Below, piece after piece: positions 1 to 8,707 of a DNA stretch of 64,000 nucleotides; within the stretch, counting starts at the first letter, position 1; every line of letters starts with the position of its first letter. The stretch covers positions 2,594,001 to 2,658,000 of the forward strand of contig JADJBV010000001.1 of assembly GCA_016703535.1 (NCBI GenBank), given 5' to 3'. A program made the position numbers and the translations under genes. Source of the stretch: Deltaproteobacteria bacterium. Lineage in GTDB: Bacteria; Myxococcota; Kuafuiibacteriia; Kuafuiibacteriales; Kuafuiibacteriaceae. The notes beneath the pieces are model-generated. The model made no database searches. It was not told where the DNA came from and saw nothing but the letters and a program-made list of their open reading frames with translations.

Positions 1-141
1 GCGGAGGTGTTGGCCTCCATCGACCGGGTCGGCAGTGACCTGGGTTTTGGCCTCGGCTGGTGCGGCAAAGATGGACAAGACGTGCCGATCAGCGACGCCG
101 AACCCACCCTCCGGATCCCATCCTTGATCGTGGGAGCCTAA
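1..141 (+). CDS. C-terminal end of an unidentified protein (partial)
   Basis: Only the last 46 codons are inside the window. The frame is open from base 1 and ends with TAA at 139-141, and codon choice (G or C in most third positions) matches the neighbouring genes. The fragment contains GFGLGWCGKDGQ and ends RIPSLIVGA. I recognise no domain. It runs convergently towards the lipoprotein gene that ends at 165, leaving 23 bp between the two stops. The gene is certainly longer upstream of the window, so function and length cannot be judged. Confidence 0.6.
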   Translation, partial: AEVLASIDRVGSDLGFGLGWCGKDGQDVPISDAEPTLRIPSLIVGA

Positions 142-164
142 CCCAACCTCCGAACGCCCGCGGT

Positions 165-1064
165 CTAGTTTTCGACGCAGACGCCCAACGTCGCGCCCGG
201 GACCGACTCTCCCTGAGCGCAGGTGCCGAGGTTCCTGAAGAACCGGAGTTGCAGGGTGCTGCGCTCACCCGGCGCCCTGGAGGGTTGATAGTCACCGTCG
301 CCGATGCAAAAGAGGGTGCCGTTCGGATCCTGGGTCCGGAAGACCGCGTATCCACGGCGACCCACGACATCGTAGACGCCGTCGAACTCTGGCGACTTGA
401 AGGTGACCAAACTCGAGCTCCCGCCGAAGAGGTAGTTTCCGTCGATCACCCGGAAGTTGAAGCTATCGATGGTGCTCTCGTAGACCGAAGACTCGCCATC
501 GCAAGATCGGCCTGAGGTGTCGCTGCAGAGCGTGAGTTCTCCACCAACCGGAGAGCCGTCGGCACAGGCGGTCATTTGGGATATCGCTCGGAAGAGAATA
601 CGGACGGCCCCAGCCCCGTATCTCCAGGTGGTCTCCGCCGAGCCGCAAAATGGATGGTCATCTTGGTCGAGCCCCCCGAGCATCACGATGGCCTCCGTCT
701 GGGTGGGTACGTTCTCGGGAATCGGCGCGGCCGTCGAAAGCCATACGCCTCCCGCCGCGTAGGGGAAGATGCTCTCATTGGGATCCGCCGCCGCCGCGTT
801 GGCGACCAGCGAATAAAGTTGCTCGGAGACGATCACTTCTTCAGCGCCCTTGCGGAGGAGCGCGCTGATCTGACCTGGTTGGCACGATACCGAGACCTCA
901 GCGTCGTCGACCTTGGCGTCGGTGGGCCCGGTGTCCGGAAGACCAGCATCCGCCGATGAGAGAACATCCGTCGAGCCAGCGTCCTGGGCGGGACCGAGGA
1001 GCTCCTCCTCCGTACAAGCGAAGGTCAAACACGCCAGGAGGGTGACAGCGGAGACCCGGACCAT
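165..1064 (-). CDS. Predicted outer-surface lipoprotein, unknown function
   Basis: A 299-residue protein with a type II signal peptide: a hydrophobic stretch ending in lipobox LTFAC, acylation Cys at residue 17. An acidic Asp/Ala-rich linker (DAGSTDVLSSADAGLPDTG) follows, as in many myxobacterial lipoproteins. The mature part has several Cys residues (VSCQPG, PFCGS, TLCSD, LFCIGDGD, GTCAQG, GVCVEN) that could form disulfides, which suits an exported beta-rich domain. I do not recognise a family. The start is ATG at 1062-1064. It is divergent from the large gene at 1256; the intervening 190 bp contains a run of ten C bases. Confidence 0.75.
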   Translation of the reverse strand: MVRVSAVTLLACLTFACTEEELLGPAQDAGSTDVLSSADAGLPDTGPTDAKVDDAEVSVSCQPGQISALLRKGAEEVIVSEQLYSLVANAAAADPNESIFPYAAGGVWLSTAAPIPENVPTQTEAIVMLGGLDQDDHPFCGSAETTWRYGAGAVRILFRAISQMTACADGSPVGGELTLCSDTSGRSCDGESSVYESTIDSFNFRVIDGNYLFGGSSSLVTFKSPEFDGVYDVVGRRGYAVFRTQDPNGTLFCIGDGDYQPSRAPGERSTLQLRFFRNLGTCAQGESVPGATLGVCVEN

Positions 1065-1120
1065 CGGCCTCGGACGCTAACGTGGTGCAGCGACCACACC
1101 AAGGCAGACCCCAATTTCCG

Positions 1121-1130
1121 CCCCCCCCCC
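1121..1130. repeat. Homopolymer tract C10 in a divergent promoter region
   Basis: Ten consecutive C bases lie between the divergent lipoprotein gene (start 1064) and the large helical-protein gene (start 1256), 57 bp upstream of the first and about 125 bp upstream of the second. It is the longest homopolymer I noticed in the window. Such tracts slip during replication and can alter promoter spacing, but they also cause assembly errors. Confidence 0.9.
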
Positions 1131-1255
1131 GCCGGACCCTCGTCTCTGGAACCGAGGTTCCCGACAAAGATCGCGACCCTAGGCTCGGTCAAAGAGTGGC
1201 GCCGCGACTCTTCGGTGGCCGCCAAAGGTGGTTTTAGGTAGGCTAGCGGTTGGCC

Positions 1256-4200
1256 ATGACGCTGATCGGCAAGCTCCAACGCCGACCGGTGGTACCGGGC
1301 GCCGATTCGGCCCCGATCGAACCGCCTGTCGTCGCCGCGCCCACCGAGGTGGTGGGCCCGATCTCGCCGAAGACCTGGGCCAAGTTCGGGGCGGTCTTGG
1401 GCAGCGGCACTCCGGAGTTGCAGGCGATCGCCCAGCTGACCGCCGCCTTGCCGGCCCGGGCCAGCAAACAAGCGGCCCGAGGCCTGGACCGCTTCTACGC
1501 CGAACTTGGCCGCCACCTGGAACGACTTCCCGCGGGCGAACGGGCCGCGGTTTTGGCCGCGACCAACCAGACGGTCCGAGGGCTGATCGATCGCTTCCGA
1601 GGCGACGATCGGCTGGGCGCGGCCCTGGAAGCCTTTTTGGCCATGGCCACCCGAGGCCCCAATGAACCGGGCGCCGGCTTGGCCCGGGTCGAGCGGGCGG
1701 CGGCGACCTTGGAGCAAGGGTTGGAGCAGCTGACCTTGAGGAGCGGCAGTCCAACGCTGCTCTTTGGCCTGCGCAACGTGATCGAGCTGTCGGTGTCGAC
1801 GAAGGAGCCCTTGCCGGTGGCCACCTTGGAGCGCCGGTGGAAGGCGAGCCTGGCCCTCCTGCTCGAAGGCACCCCCGCCAACGGCACCACCCAAGCCGAG
1901 GTCGGTGCCCTGGTCGGTCGGCTGATGGAGGCGCTCCGCCAAGCCCCCGCCGACGAACCCGTCGAGGTGACCCTGGCGGCGACCTTGACGGCGGTACAGG
2001 CCCGCCACGAACCCGGGCGACGGGCGGCGATGGAACAGCTGGCCCAGCCGATCGTCCTGGCCCCCGGTGCGATCGGCGCGGCCCCGACCAAGGCCGTGCT
2101 GGAGGCGCTCCAGAAGGTGGTGGCCGCTCACCCCGTCCCTGGCCCGCAGCTCTTGAACTCGGTGGAGCAGATCGCGACCGCGGTCCGGCAGGCAGCGCCC
2201 AAGATGATCCCGGCGACCGCCCCCGCCTGGTTCGGCCTGGCCAGGATGTTCGAGGGCCTCGGTCGGCACCCGGGCACGGCCGCGATCCTGGCGCACTACC
2301 ACGGGGTCGGCCTGGTCAATGATCGGGCGCGGAAGGTCCTGGCGGAGGCCCGGGCCGATCAAGATCCGGCGGTGACCTTGTTCCGCTGCCAGCTGGCGGT
2401 GGCGAAGAACGAGCGGGATCTGGCGGCGCTCCAGGGGCTCCCTCCGGAGCAAGCCGCGGCCGTCACCGTCGCGATGATCCCCCACCTGGGCAGCGGCGCC
2501 TTTCCAAGCCTGTTCAAGGAGGTGCTCGGGCGGGCGAAGGGCGCACCTTCGGTCCAGGCCTTGGTCGACTTCGCCGACCGCTATATTCAGGCCTACAAAC
2601 ACAGCTACACCCTCGGCGCACCCGTCGACGTTCAGATCGCCTCGGCCCTGGCCGACGCCATCGACAAAGGTCGGATCGGCAAGGTGGCCCTGGAGACCTG
2701 CGAGCTGCTCAAGCTCCTCCGGGCGATCGTGCCCAAGGCACTGATGCCGGAGTTGGTGGTGGCTCAACGGCCGGGCGAGGCCGGGCTTTGTGAGTGTGTA
2801 CGCCGCAACGCTCGAGGGGTGGAGCTCCTGCCGCTGCTCAAGGTGATGTTCGAGGCCCTGCCCTTCAAGGAGGTGCCGCCCCGCCCCGAGTTGCCCAGCT
2901 TGGCCCGTCGGGCGATCAAGGTGGCCCTCGAACTGTCCCAGCTGGATCGCCCGCCCGCCCATTTGGCGGCCCGGATCAGCATCGGCTGGAAGATGGCGTT
3001 GGCCGAGCCGGAGCGCCTTGGCCCGCCGGCGGGTTCGGTGGTGGCGGCCCGGACGGCCCCAGGCATCACGTCTTTCCTCGAGCGTTATCCGTCTTTGCCG
3101 GTGGAGCTGGCGGTGAACGCGGGCATCAAGCTCCCGCAAGCTGCCTTGCAGTTCCTCGACAAGACCATGGGCGCCGAACGGAGCCATGGGCGAGTTCGCC
3201 TGCTGAGGGACCTGGCGTTTTTGGCGATCGAACAGGGGCGGCCCGAGCTGGTGATGGCCGTCGCGGACAGCCCCGCTTCGACCAAGGTGAAGGACGCCTG
3301 GCTCGCTCGACTGGTCGGCGGCTATCGCAACGGCGAAGTGGACCCGGGCCTCGACCAAGCGATCGCCGGCCTCCTGGCGGGGACCCCACCGGTCCCCGGG
3401 GGAATCGAGGTTCCCGACGGATCTCCGGTGAGCCAGCTGGTGGGCCTGCCGCTGAACGCCCCGGCCCAACCCGAAGCGGTGGCCGAGTTGATGCGGCTGC
3501 AGAAAGAGCTCAACGGCCTGCGCAACTTCTTCCCGGTCGGCAAAAAGACCTGGGGCCCCGACAACCAGACCTTCCTGCAGCCGCTCAACGAGTTCTTGCG
3601 CGCCTACGCCCAGGGGCAGGTCGTGGCGCACAAGTACGAGAGCCCGATCTCGGCGGCGATGCTGGAAAAGCTGAAGCCCGAGGCCCAGGCGTTGTGGATC
3701 GAACGGTCGGCCACCACCTTGGAGCACGGGGTCGGTGTGCCGGCTCAGGCGTCCACCTTGGCGTTGGCCAAGGGTGTCGCGGCGGTGTTGCCCAAGGTGG
3801 ATCTGCGCACCGAAGGTTGGCCTGAGTTGGGCTTCGACGCCGAGTCTTTGGCGAAGCTGGAGGCTCGGCGAGACACCTTGCTCGAGACTTTACGGGCCCA
3901 CCCCAAAGGTTCGGCCGAACATCAGAGCGCCGCTCGAGCGTTGGGCGCCCTCCCCGGCCGGATCGCCGTGCTGCAACTTTACCTGGCGCTGCAGCCGCCC
4001 GCGGGGGGTGAACTCCGGCTGGAGACGGCGCTGAAAGGTGCCCGTGGGCACTTCGAACCCGCGGCTCGGTTTTTGCGCAGCGTGGGCGGCAAAGAGTTGG
4101 GTGAGGCCGTCGCCGAGTTGGGTGAACACGCCCAGATTTTGGAGCAGCGACCCGAGACGGGCTTGTTCGTGACCGACGAACACAGCCTGACCGGTTTCCT

Positions 4201-4747
4201 CACCGCCTTCGTCGGTGGCTGCATCAACCCGGTGGGCGGCCTCAACCGCGGCGTCTTGGTCGAGAAGCTGAACAGCAGCCGCTACAAGATGTGCCTCGCC
4301 TGGAGCGACCAGACCATGGTCCTGCGCAGCTTCCTCCGGCTGATCGACGTGGAGCTCCCCGGTTACCAGGGGCCCGCCCTTTGGCTGGACCCGCCCACCA
4401 GCCGGAACCCAGCCACACCCCAGATCGTCGCCAAGCTGACCGAAGGGATGATCAGCCACGCTTTGGAGAAGGCCCAGGCGATGGGCATCCCATTCCTGAC
4501 CTCCTCGTTGGGGAACGCCGCCAAAGCCAAGGGCTTGGTCGCGAAACAGCTCAATGCCACCGTCGTGCTCGATCGGGGCCACACCGGCGTGCACCACACC
4601 CAAAAGATCCAAGGCTTCAACACCTACGGCGTCAGCTGGCCCGGCTGCACCTGGGCCCACGGCAAGAAGAAGCCCGCGCCGGGCCAGGCGGTGGTGAAGT
4701 TGCCCGGGACCGCCCAGGTGGTCATGCCCCGAGCGCCCAAGCCCTGA
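1256..4747 (+). CDS. Large alpha-helical protein, unknown function, with a distinct C-terminal domain
   Basis: A 1163-residue protein without signal peptide or membrane segment, so probably cytoplasmic. Residues 1 to about 950 are rich in Ala, Leu, Glu and Arg with amphipathic helical spacing, suggesting an alpha-solenoid (HEAT/TPR-like) scaffold; no repeat consensus is clear enough to name. The last 180 residues differ: a Gly/Cys segment (GGCINPVGGLN), a core (MCLAWSDQTMVLRSFLRL), then ALWLDPPTS and a helix (HALEKAQAMGIPF). The order core strand, RSFLRL, conserved-looking strand, Ala-rich helix is reminiscent of an acetyltransferase-like fold, but this is inference. ATG at 1256 is preferred; an in-frame TTG at 1250 is the alternative. 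The next gene starts 49 bp downstream on the same strand. Confidence 0.75.
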   Translation: MTLIGKLQRRPVVPGADSAPIEPPVVAAPTEVVGPISPKTWAKFGAVLGSGTPELQAIAQLTAALPARASKQAARGLDRFYAELGRHLERLPAGERAAVLAATNQTVRGLIDRFRGDDRLGAALEAFLAMATRGPNEPGAGLARVERAAATLEQGLEQLTLRSGSPTLLFGLRNVIELSVSTKEPLPVATLERRWKASLALLLEGTPANGTTQAEVGALVGRLMEALRQAPADEPVEVTLAATLTAVQARHEPGRRAAMEQLAQPIVLAPGAIGAAPTKAVLEALQKVVAAHPVPGPQLLNSVEQIATAVRQAAPKMIPATAPAWFGLARMFEGLGRHPGTAAILAHYHGVGLVNDRARKVLAEARADQDPAVTLFRCQLAVAKNERDLAALQGLPPEQAAAVTVAMIPHLGSGAFPSLFKEVLGRAKGAPSVQALVDFADRYIQAYKHSYTLGAPVDVQIASALADAIDKGRIGKVALETCELLKLLRAIVPKALMPELVVAQRPGEAGLCECVRRNARGVELLPLLKVMFEALPFKEVPPRPELPSLARRAIKVALELSQLDRPPAHLAARISIGWKMALAEPERLGPPAGSVVAARTAPGITSFLERYPSLPVELAVNAGIKLPQAALQFLDKTMGAERSHGRVRLLRDLAFLAIEQGRPELVMAVADSPASTKVKDAWLARLVGGYRNGEVDPGLDQAIAGLLAGTPPVPGGIEVPDGSPVSQLVGLPLNAPAQPEAVAELMRLQKELNGLRNFFPVGKKTWGPDNQTFLQPLNEFLRAYAQGQVVAHKYESPISAAMLEKLKPEAQALWIERSATTLEHGVGVPAQASTLALAKGVAAVLPKVDLRTEGWPELGFDAESLAKLEARRDTLLETLRAHPKGSAEHQSAARALGALPGRIAVLQLYLALQPPAGGELRLETALKGARGHFEPAARFLRSVGGKELGEAVAELGEHAQILEQRPETGLFVTDEHSLTGFLTAFVGGCINPVGGLNRGVLVEKLNSSRYKMCLAWSDQTMVLRSFLRLIDVELPGYQGPALWLDPPTSRNPATPQIVAKLTEGMISHALEKAQAMGIPFLTSSLGNAAKAKGLVAKQLNATVVLDRGHTGVHHTQKIQGFNTYGVSWPGCTWAHGKKKPAPGQAVVKLPGTAQVVMPRAPKP

Positions 4748-4796
4748 GCCGCTTGGGTTTGTGGCGCAGCGTACGCCCTGCTACTCGTGCCCTTCG

Positions 4797-7553
4797 ATGA
4801 AGTGGTTCTGGCGATCGATCGGCGGCTTGGTCTTCGGGTTGGGCTGCGCGGTCCCCACCGCCGAGGTCCCCAACCTGCCCGCGCCCAAGCCCACCGCCGC
4901 CGCCAGCAGCTCGGTGCGCCCGGTGCCGGTGTTCGCCGCCCCCGGTGCGCAACTTTCCGCGGTGGACGCTTGTCCTCGGGACCTGCGCCCCTTCCGCCAG
5001 CCCTTGGCGGTGGTCAACGATCAGCCCCTCCTCCGTTATCCGCCGGTGCTCGGCTTCCCGATCGCCTTTCCTCGGGGCGCGAACCTGCGCTCCTTGAACG
5101 GCTTTCAAGCGATCACCTTGGAGGGTGAGGCCTTGACTACTCAGATGGAGGTCCTGTCTCGCTGGGGCGCGGCCCCGGACACCTGTGGGGCCCCGGTGCG
5201 TTGGGGGTACGGCTTCGTGATGGGTGAGGTCTCGCCCGAGTCCCGGGCCTACTTGGGCCTGGAGCACCGGCCCGGCACCAACCCGCCCAGCCCGCTGGCG
5301 CTGCGGGTGCAAGAAGACGCCGATCAAGTGGTGGTCGACACCGGGGTGGCCCGGTTTACCTTGCGCCGAGACTGGGTCACCGGCCTCAGCCGAGTCGAGG
5401 TCAAGCGCGAACAAGGTTGGCGCACGGTGGCGGAGACCCCGGCCGACGGCAGCGCCGGCTTTTTGGTGACGCTCCCCGGGGGCGCGCCGGCTTCTCCGCT
5501 GTTCGGCAAAGGCGCCAAGGTGGAGGTGGAGCGGCGGGGCCCGGCGGTGGCGACGATCTTGATCCGCGGCCAATACCAACCCAAACAAGGGCCCGCGTTT
5601 TTTGATCTGGTCGCGCGCTTCCACTTCTACGCCGGGACCGGCGCGGTGTTGCTGGAGCACACCCACTACCACGGCGAGACCAACACCCGATCGGCCGAAG
5701 GCGCGAAGAACCTGCGGACCGCTGAGCGGGTCTACTGGCGGCTCCCGGTCTCTTTGGGGGGATCGGTCGCGGCCACGGTGCGGGCCCATGAACAACTCCA
5801 TCGCCTGACGCCCAAGGCGCCCATCACCTTGGTGCAGGACAAACGTTCGCCGGAGCGGCCGGCGACGGTCTATTCAATATCGCACGGTGGGGAGCGGTTG
5901 GAGTTGGGGACCATCGCCGATCGCCCGCTCTTGGGCCTCAACGGTCAAGAGGCCCGGGCGGTGGCGACCATCGCTTGGCTCGGCTTTCGGGAGCCGGCGG
6001 CGCTGCACTTTGATCCCAAGGCTCCGGCCCTAGAGATCGACTTTCAGAGTGAGGCGATGGCCATCGGCGGAGCCCGAGGGATCTGGCACAAGGTGGCCTT
6101 GGACTTTGGCGCAGCCGACGGCACCGATCCGGTGTTGCGCGGGGAGCAGCTCTACGCCCACGCCAGCCGGCCCCTCTACGCGGTCCCCAACCTGGCTTAC
6201 CTCAACACCACCCACGCCTACGCCGCCTTGCCCGAGGCCGCTGGCGCCGGCAAGTTCGCCAAGCTCGACCAAGACGTGGATCAACTCCACAAGGGCACCG
6301 TCGAGTACCTGCGCAAATACCGGATCACCGGCAGCCAACAGTGGCCCGACCTGCCGCGTTCGGCCTGCACCATCGACGGCGACTGCAAGCGCTTCGAAGA
6401 GGGCTACTTCGAAGGCGGCGACGACAACTACTGGGACTGGAGCCTGGTGGAGTTGGAGCAGTTCCTGCGCACCGGTGATCCGTCCTTCGTCCACGACTTC
6501 GCCTTGCCCGAGGCCTTGACCATGGCCGAGACCATCAGCTTTCGACCCACCCCTGGCACCCCTTGGTACGAGTCGTCGTTCACCGGTTTTTCGCCTTGTT
6601 ACGGCCCGGGGCGAGACTTCGAGGGCCGCTGGAGTGAAGGCCTGAACCACCGCACCGGCAGCTGCCCGGGGGACTACGGCTACAACAAGGTGCACCGGTT
6701 GGCGTACCTGTTGACCGCCGATCGCCGCTTCCTCGACTTCTTCGACGACGGGGCCCAGACCGCGATCCGCCTCTACGGCGAAAAGCCCAAAGAGAAGCCC
6801 GAGGAGTGGCTGGAGCTGTCGGCGAGCCGGCAGAGCGCCCAGTACGTGGAGCCCTTGCTGAACGCCGCCGAGTTTTCGCGCCGCGGCGAGGCCCACAACC
6901 AGCGGCTCCTCAAGGTGGCCACCCAATACTTCGACTTCATGGAGAAAAACGCCTTCGAACGGGGCCACGCCTGCGGATACGCGGGCACGGGCAAGGCCTC
7001 GCCCAAGGTCGCCACCGAGTGCATCAGCATCCAGCAGTGGATGATGCCGATCTGGGCCGACTGGATCGCCCGGTTGGCCTACTTCGCCAACCTGGAGCGG
7101 GCCAAGGCCTGGTTGTTGACCTGGGCGCAAGTCAGCTTGCGATATTCGGCGGTGCTCGACACCAAAGGCCGCCCCGACCTGAGCGCCGAACGCAGCCAAG
7201 ACGACGACGATCGCAAAAACGGGTGGCGGACCGCCTACCGCTGCACCACCGGCAAATCCGGGATCAAAGACGAGTCGTGCCGCAAGATCACCGACTGGGA
7301 AAACGGCAACTACTACTACGCCAACGGCTTGATCGCCTACCTCAACACCTTCGGCACGGTGGCCGAGGTCGACGAAGCCAACACCTTGGGCCTCTGCGCC
7401 TGGTTGCCCGAGGTGTGGGGCGCCGCCTTGGCCCGCATGGACGCCTCTCAACTCAACGACTACGTGTGGGGCAAGTCGCCAGGCCAGGCCTACGCCTTTG
7501 CTCAGCGGGCTTTGGCCGCCGTGGAGCGTTGCCTCAAGGAACCTTCGCCGTAA
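4797..7553 (+). CDS. Lipoprotein resembling PcRGLX/YetA-type polysaccharide lyases
   Basis: A 918-residue exported lipoprotein: MKWFWRSIGG begins a short signal peptide with lipobox GLGC (Cys at residue 17). The N-terminal part has a strand-rich opening with PPVLGFPIAFPRGAN, close to the start of PcRGLX/YetA-like exo-rhamnogalacturonan lyases. A beta-sandwich-like middle follows (VERRGPAVATILIRGQY, ARFHFYAGTGAVLLEH). The C-terminal half is aromatic and helix-rich (EGYFEGGDDNYWDWS, GYNKVHRLAYLLTADRRF), as in an alpha/alpha toroid. That three-part order is typical of the family; the substrate is unknown. ATG 4797 is chosen because it gives the signal peptide directly. The gene overlaps the convergent lipoprotein gene by 20 bp. 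Family assignment is by eye and moderate. Confidence 0.6.
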   Translation: MKWFWRSIGGLVFGLGCAVPTAEVPNLPAPKPTAAASSSVRPVPVFAAPGAQLSAVDACPRDLRPFRQPLAVVNDQPLLRYPPVLGFPIAFPRGANLRSLNGFQAITLEGEALTTQMEVLSRWGAAPDTCGAPVRWGYGFVMGEVSPESRAYLGLEHRPGTNPPSPLALRVQEDADQVVVDTGVARFTLRRDWVTGLSRVEVKREQGWRTVAETPADGSAGFLVTLPGGAPASPLFGKGAKVEVERRGPAVATILIRGQYQPKQGPAFFDLVARFHFYAGTGAVLLEHTHYHGETNTRSAEGAKNLRTAERVYWRLPVSLGGSVAATVRAHEQLHRLTPKAPITLVQDKRSPERPATVYSISHGGERLELGTIADRPLLGLNGQEARAVATIAWLGFREPAALHFDPKAPALEIDFQSEAMAIGGARGIWHKVALDFGAADGTDPVLRGEQLYAHASRPLYAVPNLAYLNTTHAYAALPEAAGAGKFAKLDQDVDQLHKGTVEYLRKYRITGSQQWPDLPRSACTIDGDCKRFEEGYFEGGDDNYWDWSLVELEQFLRTGDPSFVHDFALPEALTMAETISFRPTPGTPWYESSFTGFSPCYGPGRDFEGRWSEGLNHRTGSCPGDYGYNKVHRLAYLLTADRRFLDFFDDGAQTAIRLYGEKPKEKPEEWLELSASRQSAQYVEPLLNAAEFSRRGEAHNQRLLKVATQYFDFMEKNAFERGHACGYAGTGKASPKVATECISIQQWMMPIWADWIARLAYFANLERAKAWLLTWAQVSLRYSAVLDTKGRPDLSAERSQDDDDRKNGWRTAYRCTTGKSGIKDESCRKITDWENGNYYYANGLIAYLNTFGTVAEVDEANTLGLCAWLPEVWGAALARMDASQLNDYVWGKSPGQAYAFAQRALAAVERCLKEPSP

Positions 7554-8610
7554 ACCACAGGATCCGAGCGGCGGGATCCCAAAACAACAGTCGGCCCTCG
7601 ATCCAAGTTCGGCCCAAGGCACCGGCCCGGGCCTGGCCCTCGGGATCGAGGCGCACCGCCATGGTCTCGGCCGGGGCGTCACCGACGTGGAGCGCCAAGT
7701 TCAGCCGCCCGTCCTGCGGCGCCGGGGCCCCTTGTTCGCGCAGGCGTCGGGCCTGGGCGGGCGCCAGGGAGGACTCGACGACCTCCAGATCCAGCGGCAA
7801 CGCGATCGGCGGATCTTCCGGGTGGAGCCGCACCAAAAGCTGAGCCCCGGCCTCTCCGAAGGTGAAGGGGGCAGGATAGAGCGGCTCGTCGAGGGCGGGC
7901 ACCTCGGCGACGGCGCGAAACAGACCTTGGCGAAAGTCGAAGGCCAACACCCGATCAGGGAACACCACCCGGGCCGCCAGCTTGGCGAAGAGGGGCCGCT
8001 CTTCGGGCCAGGCCACGGCCAAGGCCAGCTGAGGCGGGACGGTGATCGGTCCAAGTTGGATCGGCGGCAACAAGGTCGGGAGGGCCGAGATCACCTGTCC
8101 GTTCGGCGCGGTGAACTCGACCGGGTGTTGATCGTCGATCGGCAACCCCAAACGACGGGCCCCCTCCAGGTGGATCAAGTTGAAGTCGGCGGCGAGATCG
8201 AGCTGGACCGGGAGGCGTTGACCCTGGGCTTGGGCCAAAAAGGTGGGCGGCGGCGCGTCCTCGAGCCAGGGCAACTCGAAGAGCGGCGTGGCGATGGGAT
8301 CGATCTCAGCCAGCTGGGCCAAAGGTTCGGCCAGTCCACAGGCCGTCCTTCCGGCCCGAAAACGTCGGTCACAGGCGGCGCGCAGATCGGCGGCGGCCTG
8401 GGAGCCGGCCAGGTGAAAGTGCAAGATGGCTTGCCGAGCCAAAAACTCCGGGTCGGCGGCCAGGGCCGGCTGCTCCGGCGCCAAGGCCTGAAAAAGCGCC
8501 GGATCACGGGTGGCCTCGGCTTGGGTCAGGCGTTCAGCGAGGCTGGAGGTCTCGGGCCCGGAGCGGCAGGCGAAGAGGAGGAGGCAGAGGAGGAGCAGGC
8601 GGCGCGGCAC
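7534..8610 (-). CDS. Lipoprotein with two degenerate retropepsin-like (pseudo-aspartyl protease) domains
   Basis: About 358 residues starting from GTG 8610 (MPRRLLLLCLLLFAC, lipobox Cys 15); an in-frame GTG at 8640 would add ten residues. After a helical region there are two halves built like bacterial retropepsin-type aspartyl proteases. In half one, LPVQLDLAADFNLIHLEGAR (residues 134-153) stands where the catalytic DTGA loop is expected, followed by ARRLGLP and, later, AFDFRQGLF. In half two, LPLDLEVVESSLAPAQARR (residues 271-289) is followed by ALGRTWIEGRLLFWD. Both catalytic Asp-Thr-Gly triplets read Asp-Leu-Ala or Asp-Leu-Glu, so proteolysis is unlikely. A binding or scaffold role in the envelope is inferred. 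It overlaps the 3' end of the lyase-like gene. Confidence 0.75.
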   Translation of the reverse strand: MPRRLLLLCLLLFACRSGPETSSLAERLTQAEATRDPALFQALAPEQPALAADPEFLARQAILHFHLAGSQAAADLRAACDRRFRAGRTACGLAEPLAQLAEIDPIATPLFELPWLEDAPPPTFLAQAQGQRLPVQLDLAADFNLIHLEGARRLGLPIDDQHPVEFTAPNGQVISALPTLLPPIQLGPITVPPQLALAVAWPEERPLFAKLAARVVFPDRVLAFDFRQGLFRAVAEVPALDEPLYPAPFTFGEAGAQLLVRLHPEDPPIALPLDLEVVESSLAPAQARRLREQGAPAPQDGRLNLALHVGDAPAETMAVRLDPEGQARAGALGRTWIEGRLLFWDPAARILWFTAKVP

Positions 8611-8707
8611 GGGTCCTGGCACCTTGGCACCCCCCTTCACGGGCTCATAGGACCGGCGTCACGCCAAGGTCGCTGGAGAGGGCCCCGGCCACGGTTTTTG
8701 AGGTTGC

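Noticed and set aside
1025..3727. 900-codon open frame on the minus strand opposite the large helical-protein gene
   Set aside because: Arises because the plus-strand gene has G or C in nearly all third positions; product is Gln/Arg/Gly/His-rich with no domain, and it extends over the divergent gap.
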